Source: Roseomonas sp.
Lineage (GTDB): Bacteria > Pseudomonadota > Alphaproteobacteria > Acetobacterales > Acetobacteraceae
Direction: 5' to 3'
Length of the DNA: 14,680 nucleotides
NCBI GenBank assembly: GCA_020249415.1
Contig: JADCFR010000337.1
Span: forward strand, 1-14,680
Position numbers and translations under genes: made by a program. This document shows positions 8,509 through 14,680 of the stretch, piece by piece. The notes beneath the pieces are model-generated. The model had not been told where the DNA came from, did not search any database, and saw nothing but the letters and a program-made list of their open reading frames with translations. How positions within the stretch are numbered: the stretch's first letter is position 1; each line of letters starts with the position of its first letter.

Positions 8509-10431
8509 ATGATCCCTGACCCTAAAATCTTCCTGTCCAACCCTGCCTTGCTGGATGAGGCGCTGGCGGGCGGCGATATCGCGCCCTTGCTGATGGTACT
8601 GGTGCATCTTTCCGGTGAGGCGGCTTGGCTTGACCGACTGGCGCCGCACATCAAGGGCCCCTGGAATTTCCACGAAGCGGCACCTGATGAGCTACGTGCG
8701 GCACTCCGCGCCCGGTTGCGCGACGTGTTGTTGGATTACGCCCAAAGCGGTCGCCCGCTACCTGCGGAGCCGCCCGCGCATCTGCTGCATCGGATGCTTT
8801 CCGTTGGCGTGGGGGCAGAGGTGCCGGCGGAATACTTGCCGCTGATCCGCGAAGAAACCGTGGTGGATGCGCCGGACCCCAAAACCGTGCAGTGGCGCCG
8901 CGACGTGCCGGCAGCGCACCTTGCGGCGTTTCGCACCGGTATTATTGGCGCGGGTGTTTCCGGCCTGCTGATGGCGATCAAGCTACAGGAAGCCGGGCTG
9001 CCCTTCACGATTTTCGAGAAGAATGACGCGGTCGGCGGCACCTGGTATGAAAACGACTATCCGGGCTGCGGCGTGGATACGCCCAATCATTTCTATTCCC
9101 TGTCCTTTGAACCCAATCATGACTGGCCCGAGCATTTTTCCAAGCGCGATCAGCTTTGGCAGTATCTGGAGGGCATTGCCGATAAATACGGGCTGCGGCG
9201 GCATTTGCACCTGAACACCAGTGTCACCGCCGCGCATTATGATGAAGCGGCGTCGCTTTGGCAGGTGACGACACGCCATGCCGATGGGCGCGAAGAAACC
9301 CACGCGTTTGAAGCGCTGATCGGCGCCGTTGGCACCATCAGCAGGCCTATCATCCCGCCCATTCCGGGCGTTGAGTATTTCGCAGGCCCGCTATTTCATA
9401 CCGCGCGCTGGGATCACAGCGTCGCGCTGGATGGCAAGCGTGTGGCGATGATTGGTACCGGCGCATCCGGCATGCAGGCGGGGCCTTCCATCGCGCCCAA
9501 ACTTGGCCACTTCACCATTTTCCAGCGCCAGGCGCATTGGGCAGTCTATAACGCCAATTACCATGCGGTGGTGACGGAAGCGAAAAAAGCCGCGCTGAAG
9601 CACATCCCCTTCTACGCCAAATGGTATCGCTTCCAGCTTCTTTGGGCATCCGCCGATGGCATGCATGCGTCGCTCCATAAGGACCCGAATTGGGATCAGC
9701 CGGCGCAATCGCTCAATGCCACCAATCAGAAGCTGCGCGAGGATATCATCGGCTATATCAAAACGCAGATCGGCAATCGCACGGATTTGCTGGAAAAGGT
9801 GGTGCCGCCCTATCCGCCCTATGGCAAGCGCATGCTGCGCGATAATGGCTGGTACAAGATGCTGACCGCGCCGCATGTGGAGCTTGTCACCACACCCATC
9901 GCGCGCATCGTGAAGGATGGCGTGGAGACCGCCGATGGCCGGCATCACGCCGCCGATGTCATCATCATGGCGACAGGCTTTGATGGCGCCAAGGCGCTTG
10001 GGTCCTTTGAGATTTTCGGCCGTGATGGTGTTTCAGTGCGAGAAGTCTGGGGCGAGGATGATCCGCGCGCCTTCCTTGGCATTACCGTGCCGCGTTTTCC
10101 GAATTTCTTCATGCTGTATGGGCCGGGGACGAATCTCGCGCATGGTGGCAGTGCGATGTTCCATTCCGAATGCCAGGTGCGCTACATCATGCAGGCACTT
10201 CGCGAAGTGGTGGAAAGCGGTGCGCGCAGTATCGAAATCCGCGAAGATCGCTGCGCCGCCTATAATGATTTCCTGGATGCGACGCATGCGCGCATGGTCT
10301 GGACGCATCCTGGCGTGGGCAGTTGGTACAAGAACAAGGCGGGAAGGGTGGTGACCAATTCACCCTTCCGCCTGGTGGATTATCGGCGCATGACGGAAAA
10401 ACTTGATCCTGCTGACTACGTTATCGCGTGA
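8509..10431 (+). CDS. type I Baeyer-Villiger monooxygenase, 4-hydroxyacetophenone monooxygenase-like
   Basis: A 640-residue FAD- and NADPH-dependent monooxygenase that would convert ketones to esters or lactones. FAD Rossmann motif GAGVSG is at about residues 148-152, followed by FEKNDAVGGTW and NDYPGCGVDTP; the NADPH motif GTGASG is at 316-321. Between them, residues 291-302 (FAGPLFHTARWD) match the Baeyer-Villiger fingerprint FxGxxxHxxxW(P/D), separating it from plain flavin N-monooxygenases. About 140 residues precede the first Rossmann motif; this N-terminal extension and the total length match the HAPMO type. ATG 8509 is chosen; the longer frame from TTG 8473 starts inside the glnA terminator. 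Substrate unknown; aryl or cyclic ketones are plausible. Its 3' end overlaps the converging PLP-enzyme gene by 11 bp. Confidence 0.9.
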   Translation: MIPDPKIFLSNPALLDEALAGGDIAPLLMVLVHLSGEAAWLDRLAPHIKGPWNFHEAAPDELRAALRARLRDVLLDYAQSGRPLPAEPPAHLLHRMLSVGVGAEVPAEYLPLIREETVVDAPDPKTVQWRRDVPAAHLAAFRTGIIGAGVSGLLMAIKLQEAGLPFTIFEKNDAVGGTWYENDYPGCGVDTPNHFYSLSFEPNHDWPEHFSKRDQLWQYLEGIADKYGLRRHLHLNTSVTAAHYDEAASLWQVTTRHADGREETHAFEALIGAVGTISRPIIPPIPGVEYFAGPLFHTARWDHSVALDGKRVAMIGTGASGMQAGPSIAPKLGHFTIFQRQAHWAVYNANYHAVVTEAKKAALKHIPFYAKWYRFQLLWASADGMHASLHKDPNWDQPAQSLNATNQKLREDIIGYIKTQIGNRTDLLEKVVPPYPPYGKRMLRDNGWYKMLTAPHVELVTTPIARIVKDGVETADGRHHAADVIIMATGFDGAKALGSFEIFGRDGVSVREVWGEDDPRAFLGITVPRFPNFFMLYGPGTNLAHGGSAMFHSECQVRYIMQALREVVESGARSIEIREDRCAAYNDFLDATHARMVWTHPGVGSWYKNKAGRVVTNSPFRLVDYRRMTEKLDPADYVIA

Positions 10432-11569
10432 CCTTGCTCCAGATTTCCAGGAAATGATCAACATCCGCCTCATCATTATAGACATGTGGGCTGATACGCA
10501 CGCGCCCAAGCCGGGGTGCCACATGCGCGCCTGAAGCCGCCAGCTTTTCGATCAGCCCTTCCGGCATGCCGCCGGGGAAGGCGATACTCAAAATATGCGG
10601 CACGCGAAAGCGCTTGTCGGTAAGCACGGCGCCTTGCGCGGTAAGGCCCTCCGCCAGCCGATCCGTCAGCACGCCAAGCCTTTCGCTGATGGCGCCAGGA
10701 CCCCATTCAGCCATCATCTCCATGCCCACGGCAGCCATTTCCAAGGAGATGAAGTGATCCCGCTCCCCCATATCAAACCGGCGCGCGGTGGGTGCGAAGC
10801 TCGTGTCCTTCAAATAGGGTGCAGCTTCCGAGGCAATGGCGCGGCGGCCAAAACCCGTTTGCTCCAAAGGCACGCCTTCCTGCCGACGCTTGGCGATATA
10901 CATGAAGGCGCGGCCATAAGGCCCGAGCACCCATTTGTATGTTGGGAAAATCAGGAAATCGGGATCGAGGGTTACGACATCAATCGGCGTGACGCCGGCG
11001 CCATGCGTGGCATCCACCAGCAGCGCCGCACCAGTTTTGCGCAAGGCAGGCCCGATGGCCGCGATATCAATCGCCCCGCCATCCGCCCAATGCACCGAGG
11101 AAATTGAGGCGAGCGAGACCGGCGCCGCGCCTGGCCGTGCAATCGCCTCCAGCACGGCTGCGGTCCAATCGCCATCGGCAGGGCGGCGCACAACCTCCAC
11201 CACAAAACCCTGGGCTGCGGCGCGCGTCATCCATTCCAGGACGGGAGAGGAATGGTCATCTTCTACCAGCAAAACCCGCGTGCCGGCGGGGGGCGCAAAA
11301 ATCTTGCCCGCCACGGCGACGCCATAGGAGACTGAGGGGATCAGCGCCACATCCTCAGGCGCCGCACCAATCAGCGCTGCGGCCGCGGCGCGGGTACGTT
11401 CATGCTGGGCACGGGCGAGGCCAGGGTCCACTTCCCAGGGGCGTGCCTTACGCTCCACCCCCTCATGCCCGGCGGCCTGCACGGCGCGGGGCAGGGGGCT
11501 CCAGGAAGCTGCATTCAGGTAGCAGACCTCCCGCGGGATATCGAAGGCATCGCGTTGGCTCGGCAGCAT
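10421..11569 (-). CDS. class V aminotransferase-fold PLP enzyme
   Basis: A 382-residue fold-type I PLP protein of the class V group (cysteine desulfurase / isopenicillin-N epimerase / kynureninase-like). Elements: CYLNAASWSPLP near residues 16-27, the cofactor-phosphate region IPSVSYGVA (77-85), SSVHWADGGAIDI with His160, DATHGAG with Asp186 and His189, and PLP-lysine motif PTYKWVLGPYGRAF with Lys212. No desulfurase-type catalytic-cysteine loop is evident, so a selenocysteine lyase/epimerase-like or other function is more likely; substrate unresolved. ATG 11569 is preferred: AAGGA lies 9 nt upstream and the family N-terminus begins there. An ATG at 11617 has no ribosome-binding site, and farther upstream the frame enters the oppositely transcribed glycosyltransferase-like gene. 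Confidence 0.88.
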   Translation of the reverse strand: MLPSQRDAFDIPREVCYLNAASWSPLPRAVQAAGHEGVERKARPWEVDPGLARAQHERTRAAAAALIGAAPEDVALIPSVSYGVAVAGKIFAPPAGTRVLLVEDDHSSPVLEWMTRAAAQGFVVEVVRRPADGDWTAAVLEAIARPGAAPVSLASISSVHWADGGAIDIAAIGPALRKTGAALLVDATHGAGVTPIDVVTLDPDFLIFPTYKWVLGPYGRAFMYIAKRRQEGVPLEQTGFGRRAIASEAAPYLKDTSFAPTARRFDMGERDHFISLEMAAVGMEMMAEWGPGAISERLGVLTDRLAEGLTAQGAVLTDKRFRVPHILSIAFPGGMPEGLIEKLAASGAHVAPRLGRVRISPHVYNDEADVDHFLEIWSKVTR

Positions 11570-11656
11570 GTCGGGGGTTCCTTGGCTTGCTTGAAGCAGC
11601 CTAGCCCGGCGTGGCATGCTGTAAAGGTATTTTTGGACAGAGAAAGCTAGGTTCAC

Positions 11657-12625
11657 ATGATCAGGGTTTTGGCCTGCATTCCGCATTTCTTCAGGCGTAG
11701 CGCTGCTGATTCGGGCATGGGGCATGGTTCGAATAGTGACCAACTTGAGAACCGATTGGTACAATTCCGCTATTGCCTGAAGCAATTGACCGCAGTTCTT
11801 GAACCGGTCCGATTCCTGCTGGGTTCCCCTGGACGGATTGCGCATGAGCAGGTGGAGCCTGTGCCGCAGGGCATCGGTGGTGACATTATCGTGGTTACGG
11901 CGCGTGAGAATAATCTGCTCGCGGAACTTTCGGCCGATGTCGCCTTGAGAGCCGTTTTCTGGGAAGGATCGCCGCGGATGCTAGGCTATTTGTGCCGACG
12001 TATTTTCGCAAGATCTGTCGGGCAATATGATTTCTATCTGTTCATTGAGGATGATACAGCCATCCTGGACCCCGCATTTTTCCGCAAGGTGGCGGCATTT
12101 TATCGCGCCCATGGCGAGGATAGGATTTTGTTGCCCAACCGCTTCGAAATCTTCGGCGCGGCCCATCACGGGTGGCGCGCCTATCTTGATCAGCCGGCAT
12201 CTCGGGCACTTAGCGCCCCCGCAAGACCTGGACCGGACGAACTTAGCCTGCCGGGGTATGATGGCGATGTCTTTTTTACCAAATCGACCGACGGGCTTTC
12301 TGGTGCCTATATCATCACGGATGGCCAGTTGCGCCGCTGGATGGGCCAGCCGGATTTTCACGCCCCTGACCCGGCAGCGGTGGCGGCGGGGCTTGACCCG
12401 CTTGAATTGACCCAGACGCCCCTTGGCGGCGCCTTGCCGATGTATCGGCCCTCCAGACAAAATCTAGATTTCCTGGAGGTACACCATGTCCCCAATCGGC
12501 TGACAGCGCTGAAAACGCCGGCCGGCAAGCTGAGGAACCTGATCATACCCTTGCTACGGGAACGAAGGACGGCATTCCAGGCACCCACATCGCCGCCGCC
12601 AGACGCAACCAAGCCAGAGGCTTGA
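11657..12625 (+). CDS. glycosyltransferase-like protein, copy 1 of tandem unit
   Basis: A 322-residue soluble protein with no signal peptide or membrane segment; family not recognised by name. Its architecture suggests a GT-A-like nucleotide-sugar transferase: an N-terminal strand MIRVLACIPHFF, then a conserved acidic motif FIEDDTAI with Glu131-Asp132-Asp133 (a DxD-like metal site) preceded by hydrophobic YDFYL, and a C-terminal block DFLEVHHVPNRL. It aligns without gaps to copy 2 through at least residue 140 and is clearly homologous to the end. The 39 residues from Phe129 share 31 identities. The tail (residues 308-322) is proline-rich and divergent. The start is 87 nt from the divergent PLP-enzyme start. 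The degenerate NDUFS4-like frame follows 50 nt later. Function is inferred only from motif pattern. Confidence 0.7.
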   Translation: MIRVLACIPHFFRRSAADSGMGHGSNSDQLENRLVQFRYCLKQLTAVLEPVRFLLGSPGRIAHEQVEPVPQGIGGDIIVVTARENNLLAELSADVALRAVFWEGSPRMLGYLCRRIFARSVGQYDFYLFIEDDTAILDPAFFRKVAAFYRAHGEDRILLPNRFEIFGAAHHGWRAYLDQPASRALSAPARPGPDELSLPGYDGDVFFTKSTDGLSGAYIITDGQLRRWMGQPDFHAPDPAAVAAGLDPLELTQTPLGGALPMYRPSRQNLDFLEVHHVPNRLTALKTPAGKLRNLIIPLLRERRTAFQAPTSPPPDATKPEA

Positions 12626-12675
12626 GATACGGTATTGCACGTTCAACAATAGCAGCGTGAGCAGGTGGTGTTCCC

Positions 12676-12951
12676 ATGGCCCAAGCCAATGAATCTGCGC
12701 GCATTTGCCAGCCGACAGGATCGGCCATTCAGTCAGGTGACGCCGCCAAGGCGGGTCGGGTAGGGGGCTTCGTGCAGAGCGGGGGCCAGTGCGCCGATCA
12801 ATTGGTGGGTTGCAGCCAGGCTGAAGCATTTTACCTGCCTGGTCGATCTGAAACTTCAATCACGCGCGGCGCAGACGCAGGGGCGTTCGTGATCCCGTTG
12901 CGCAAGCGAGCGATGGAAAATCGATTGACAGATTTGGACGTTGGTTCCTAA
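12676..12951 (+). pseudogene. degenerate NDUFS4-like (complex I accessory subunit) paralogue
   Basis: A 91-residue frame whose first 46 residues align without gaps to the intact NDUFS4-like protein at 14007-14333, 26 of 46 identical (for instance ARI-QP, the SAxQSG block, and ADQLVG). Three aromatics conserved in the intact copy are replaced: Tyr11 to Cys, Trp28 to Arg, Trp46 to Cys. Beyond residue 46 similarity fades, perhaps resuming weakly around ITRGADAGAF, and the C-terminal YADNFKF-R-NW block is absent, so it is also truncated. The frame remains open, so it might still be translated, but loss of structural residues argues for a relic. It follows glycosyltransferase-like copy 1 by 50 nt, mirroring the layout of unit 2. 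Confidence 0.7.
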
Positions 12952-12991
12952 ACATTTAGGTGAAATTTGCGCTCCTGAAAGGAAATATACT

Positions 12992-13954
12992 GTGGTCCGT
13001 GTTCTGGTTTGTATCCCGCATTTCTTCAGACGCGCATCGCCAGATTCGGGCGTGGCAAATGGCTCCAATTTTGATTCTATGGAAATTCGAGCCTCGCAGG
13101 TGAGCTATAGCCTTAAGCAGATACACGCGATCCTGGGGCCGGTCCAGTTCACTCTTGGCACAAAAGGGCGCATTGGAAATGAAATTCTCGAGGCCATCCC
13201 GCAGACGACGCAAGGCGATGTCATCATTGTTTCAGTTCCTGGTGAGAATTTGATTGATGAGTTAAGCGATGGCGGGAAACTTCATGCACGGCTTTGGTCG
13301 GGTCCTCCGCGCCAGCTTGGCTACCGGTGTCGCCATATTTTTGCGCGAAACGTTGGGAAGTATGATCTTTACTGCTTTATTGAGGATGATACGGCCATCA
13401 CCGATCCCGCCTTTTTTCGTAAGATCGCCAAATTCTATCAGAAGCATGGCGAGGACAAGGTGCTGCTGCCCAATAGATATGAAATTTTCGGCTTCCAGGC
13501 GCGTGGCTGGCGGACCTATTTGGATCGGCCAGGTTTTCCGCGTTTCCGCGTGCCTGAACGCCCAGGGCGCAAGACCTTGAAGCTAAAGGATTTCGATGGC
13601 GATGTGCTTTTCGAGAAAACCAGGGAGAGTCAGGCGGGCGCCTATGTCATCACTGATGCTCAATTGAGAAAATGGATGGTACAGCCTGGTTTCGGAGCCC
13701 CGAGCAAGGCTCGGCTTGATGCGGGCTATGATCCGATGGAATTGGCCATGATTCCCATGGATAGCTTATTACCGTTTTATCGACCTGCAAAAAGCAACCT
13801 TGATTTTCTACAAGTGCATCACGTGCCGACCTTGGCGTCAATGCGCAAGACGCCCAAAAGCAAGCTTCGTGAATACCTGCAGCCTATGCTACAAAAAGAG
13901 CGAGAGGGCTGGGAGAGCGAAAATGACCCCCGCCCGAAGCAAGACAGCGAATGA
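12992..13954 (+). CDS. glycosyltransferase-like protein, copy 2 of tandem unit
   Basis: A 320-residue paralogue of the protein at 11657-12625. From the GTG start the two are collinear residue for residue through the EDD motif, which is again at 131-133 (FIEDDTAITDPAFFRK). It also keeps LLPNRYEIFG, AYVITDAQLRKWM and DFLQVHHVP. GTG 12992 is preferred to the upstream TTG 12941 because AAAGGA lies 8 nt before it and the product then begins MVRVLVCIPHFFRR, matching copy 1. The C-terminus is lysine/glutamate-rich and hydrophilic. Base composition appears more A/T-rich than the neighbouring metabolic genes, hinting at a different history. An intact NDUFS4-like gene follows after 52 nt. A GT-A-type transferase role is inferred, with acceptor and donor unknown. 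Confidence 0.7.
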   Translation: MVRVLVCIPHFFRRASPDSGVANGSNFDSMEIRASQVSYSLKQIHAILGPVQFTLGTKGRIGNEILEAIPQTTQGDVIIVSVPGENLIDELSDGGKLHARLWSGPPRQLGYRCRHIFARNVGKYDLYCFIEDDTAITDPAFFRKIAKFYQKHGEDKVLLPNRYEIFGFQARGWRTYLDRPGFPRFRVPERPGRKTLKLKDFDGDVLFEKTRESQAGAYVITDAQLRKWMVQPGFGAPSKARLDAGYDPMELAMIPMDSLLPFYRPAKSNLDFLQVHHVPTLASMRKTPKSKLREYLQPMLQKEREGWESENDPRPKQDSE

Positions 13955-14006
13955 TCCCCTGCCGGACCTTTCGCCGATGATCATAAAGATGATGAAGGGT
14001 AAGCCT

Positions 14007-14333
14007 ATGTCTGAAACCAAAGGTTTTGCGCGCATCTACCAGCCGGCGAAATCCGCCATGCAATCCGGCCGTGCCGGCAAGGCAGGGTGGGTGCTGAGTT
14101 TCGTGCCCAGTGAAGCCCAGCGCGCTGATCAATTGGTGGGCTGGTATGGCTCGGCCGATACGGCGAAGCAGGTGGCACTGCATTTTGAAACGCGTGACCA
14201 GGCAATTGCCTATGCCGAGGCGCAAGGCCTGCGCTATGAGGCGGAGGCGCCAGCCAAGGCCGCAGGCGACATCAAACCCAAGGTCTATGCCGATAACTTC
14301 AAATTCGGCCGGCATGAGAATTGGTCGCATTAG
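14007..14333 (+). CDS. NDUFS4-like NADH dehydrogenase (complex I) accessory subunit
   Basis: A 108-residue protein matching the ETC complex I conserved region (eukaryotic NDUFS4, 18 kDa/AQDQ subunit), present as an accessory subunit in alphaproteobacterial complex I. Family hallmarks: FARIYQPAKSAMQSG (residues 7-21), W28, the ADQLVGW block ending at Trp46, the AIAYAEAQGLRYE segment (67-78), and the terminal KVYADNFKFGRHENWSH. Full length for the bacterial family, and no signal peptide; it should sit on the peripheral arm on the cytoplasmic side. ATG 14007 has AAGGG upstream and gives the canonical start; longer in-frame starts at 13977 or earlier run into the preceding gene. tRNA-Arg begins 15 nt after the stop. 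No nuo genes are in view, so it is encoded away from the main complex I cluster or at its margin. Confidence 0.92.
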   Translation: MSETKGFARIYQPAKSAMQSGRAGKAGWVLSFVPSEAQRADQLVGWYGSADTAKQVALHFETRDQAIAYAEAQGLRYEAEAPAKAAGDIKPKVYADNFKFGRHENWSH

Positions 14334-14348
14334 GGTTGGTTTTTCAGG

Positions 14349-14425
14349 GCGCCCTTAGCTCAGTTGGATAGAGCAACAGCCTTCTAAGCTGTGGGTCGGT
14401 GGTTCGAATCCACCAGGGCGCGCCA
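14349..14425 (+). tRNA. tRNA-Arg (anticodon TCT)
   Basis: A full cloverleaf can be drawn. Acceptor GCGCCCT (14349-14355) pairs with AGGGCGC (14415-14421); D stem GCTC/GAGC; anticodon stem ACAGC (14376-14380) with GCTGT (14388-14392) around loop CTTCTAA, anticodon TCT at 14383-14385. The T arm is GGTGG-TTCGAAT-CCACC. Discriminator G is followed by genome-encoded CCA (14423-14425). It reads the AGA arginine codon. Confidence 0.97.
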
Positions 14426-14465
14426 CCCTATGGCCTAGTGATTTGTATTGGAACGATATTTTTTG

Positions 14466-14490
14466 GGTTTGTAAGTTAGGTTTGTAAGTT
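14466..14490. repeat. 13-bp tandem direct repeat downstream of tRNA-Arg
   Basis: GGTTTGTAAGTTA (14466-14478) is followed immediately by GGTTTGTAAGTT (14479-14490), 12 of 12 positions matching. It is AT-rich in a GC-rich setting, 40 nt after the tRNA and 5 nt before the integrase stop codon. Short direct repeats here could be arm-type integrase-binding sites of an old element. Confidence 0.6.
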
Positions 14491-14495
14491 CTTGT

Positions 14496-14602
14496 TCACT
14501 TTTCACCCCATCCAAGACGAGCCATCCCCGCCACCGCCATACGTGCTTGTTCGGCTTGGCGCGTATAGATTTCGGCGGTTTGAAGAGTGACCCCAAGAAT
14601 AC
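14496..14602 (-). pseudogene. C-terminal remnant of a tyrosine-recombinase integrase
   Basis: On the minus strand, a short frame ends in TGA at 14496-14498 and reads ILGVTLQTAEIYTRQAEQAR, then MAVAGMARLGWGEK. This matches the end of phage/island tyrosine integrases: the L-G-H-x-T-L box, the nucleophile tyrosine in IYTRxAxQ, and the following basic/alanine helix. The expected His of the LGH box is absent (reads LGV-T), as if one codon was lost. The rest of the gene is missing: IS-like sequence begins at about 14603. The position, 71 nt from a tRNA 3' end and pointing toward it, is typical for a tRNA-integrated element. Confidence 0.72.
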
Positions 14603-14680
14603 TGAACCGCCCCGGGTTTGCCGGAGGCTATTTTGCTTGAGTTACGCTGCCATGGCTGGTTGTTCCAGTGAGGCATAGTA
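14603..14680 (-). mobile_element. end of an IS3-family-like insertion sequence (continues past window)
   Basis: From 14603 the + strand begins TGAACCGCCCCGGGTTTGCC, which I recognise as resembling the terminal inverted repeat of IS3-family elements. Reading inward on the minus strand, a frame entering from the window edge ends at TAA (14642-14644) with tail YYASLEQPAMAA. A transposase stopping about 40 nt before the IS end fits IS3-type organisation. Its end coincides with the break in the integrase similarity, indicating that the IS inserted into the integrase gene. The other end and the target duplication are outside the window. Confidence 0.65.
14642..14680 (-). CDS. C-terminal tail of probable IS3-family transposase (partial)
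   Basis: Only the last 12 codons and a TAA are in the window (YYASLEQPAMAA). The short A/P/Q-rich ending after a YY or YF pair resembles IS3-group OrfB ends, and the adjacent inverted-repeat-like sequence supports it. Too short for an independent assignment. Confidence 0.45.
   Translation of the reverse strand, partial: YYASLEQPAMAA

Noticed and set aside
11570..11845. N-terminal extension of the class V PLP enzyme
   Set aside because: The extended frame overlaps the divergent glycosyltransferase-like gene; AAGGA before ATG 11569 and the family N-terminus support the shorter form.
13800..14006. N-terminal extension of the NDUFS4-like protein
   Set aside because: It runs through the end of the preceding gene; ATG 14007 has a ribosome-binding site and yields the canonical family start.
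13884..14330. 148-codon minus-strand frame opposite the NDUFS4-like gene
   Set aside because: Shadow of a gene with clear family motifs; no independent signals.

Overview
The window is GC-rich bacterial DNA that reads as an alphaproteobacterium, probably of the Acetobacteraceae/Rhodospirillales type. Grounds for this are a Bug-type solute-binding protein, a glnB-glnA pair, an NDUFS4-like complex I accessory subunit (in bacteria essentially an alphaproteobacterial gene), and strong G/C third positions. The placement is an inference; no rRNA or other marker is present.

Region 1 (1-3983, all +) holds the 3' part of a Bug-family solute-binding protein gene, a hairpin, a PIG3-type NAD(P)H quinone oxidoreductase and a possible two-helix membrane microprotein. 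An intergenic multi-hairpin repeat follows. It is followed by an EamA transporter almost fused to a YbfF-like alpha/beta hydrolase (2-nt gap). Region 2 (3984-6168) is a 340-bp stretch with a decayed coding fragment, then two minus-strand genes: an exported protein of unknown function and a PLP methionine/kynurenine-type aminotransferase.

Region 3 (6169-8474) is the nitrogen-assimilation block: glnB (PII) then glnA (adenylylatable type I glutamine synthetase), with palindromes before glnB and a clear intrinsic terminator after glnA. Region 4 (8509-11569) is a 4-hydroxyacetophenone-monooxygenase-like Baeyer-Villiger enzyme, converging with an 11-bp 3' overlap on a class V PLP enzyme.

Region 5 (11657-14333) is the most unusual part. 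A two-gene unit, an unrecognised glycosyltransferase-like protein followed about 50 nt later by an NDUFS4-like protein, is present twice in tandem. The second unit looks intact. In the first, the NDUFS4 copy is degenerate: key aromatic residues are replaced and the C-terminus is lost, while its glycosyltransferase-like partner stays open and well conserved. Region 6 (14349-14680) is tRNA-Arg(TCT), a 13-bp tandem repeat, the C-terminal stub of a tyrosine integrase, and the end of an IS3-family-like element abutting that stub. It looks like an old tRNA-targeted integration site later hit by an IS.

No CRISPR array, phage structural gene or defence system is visible. The best candidate for something undescribed is the duplicated glycosyltransferase-like/NDUFS4-like unit.
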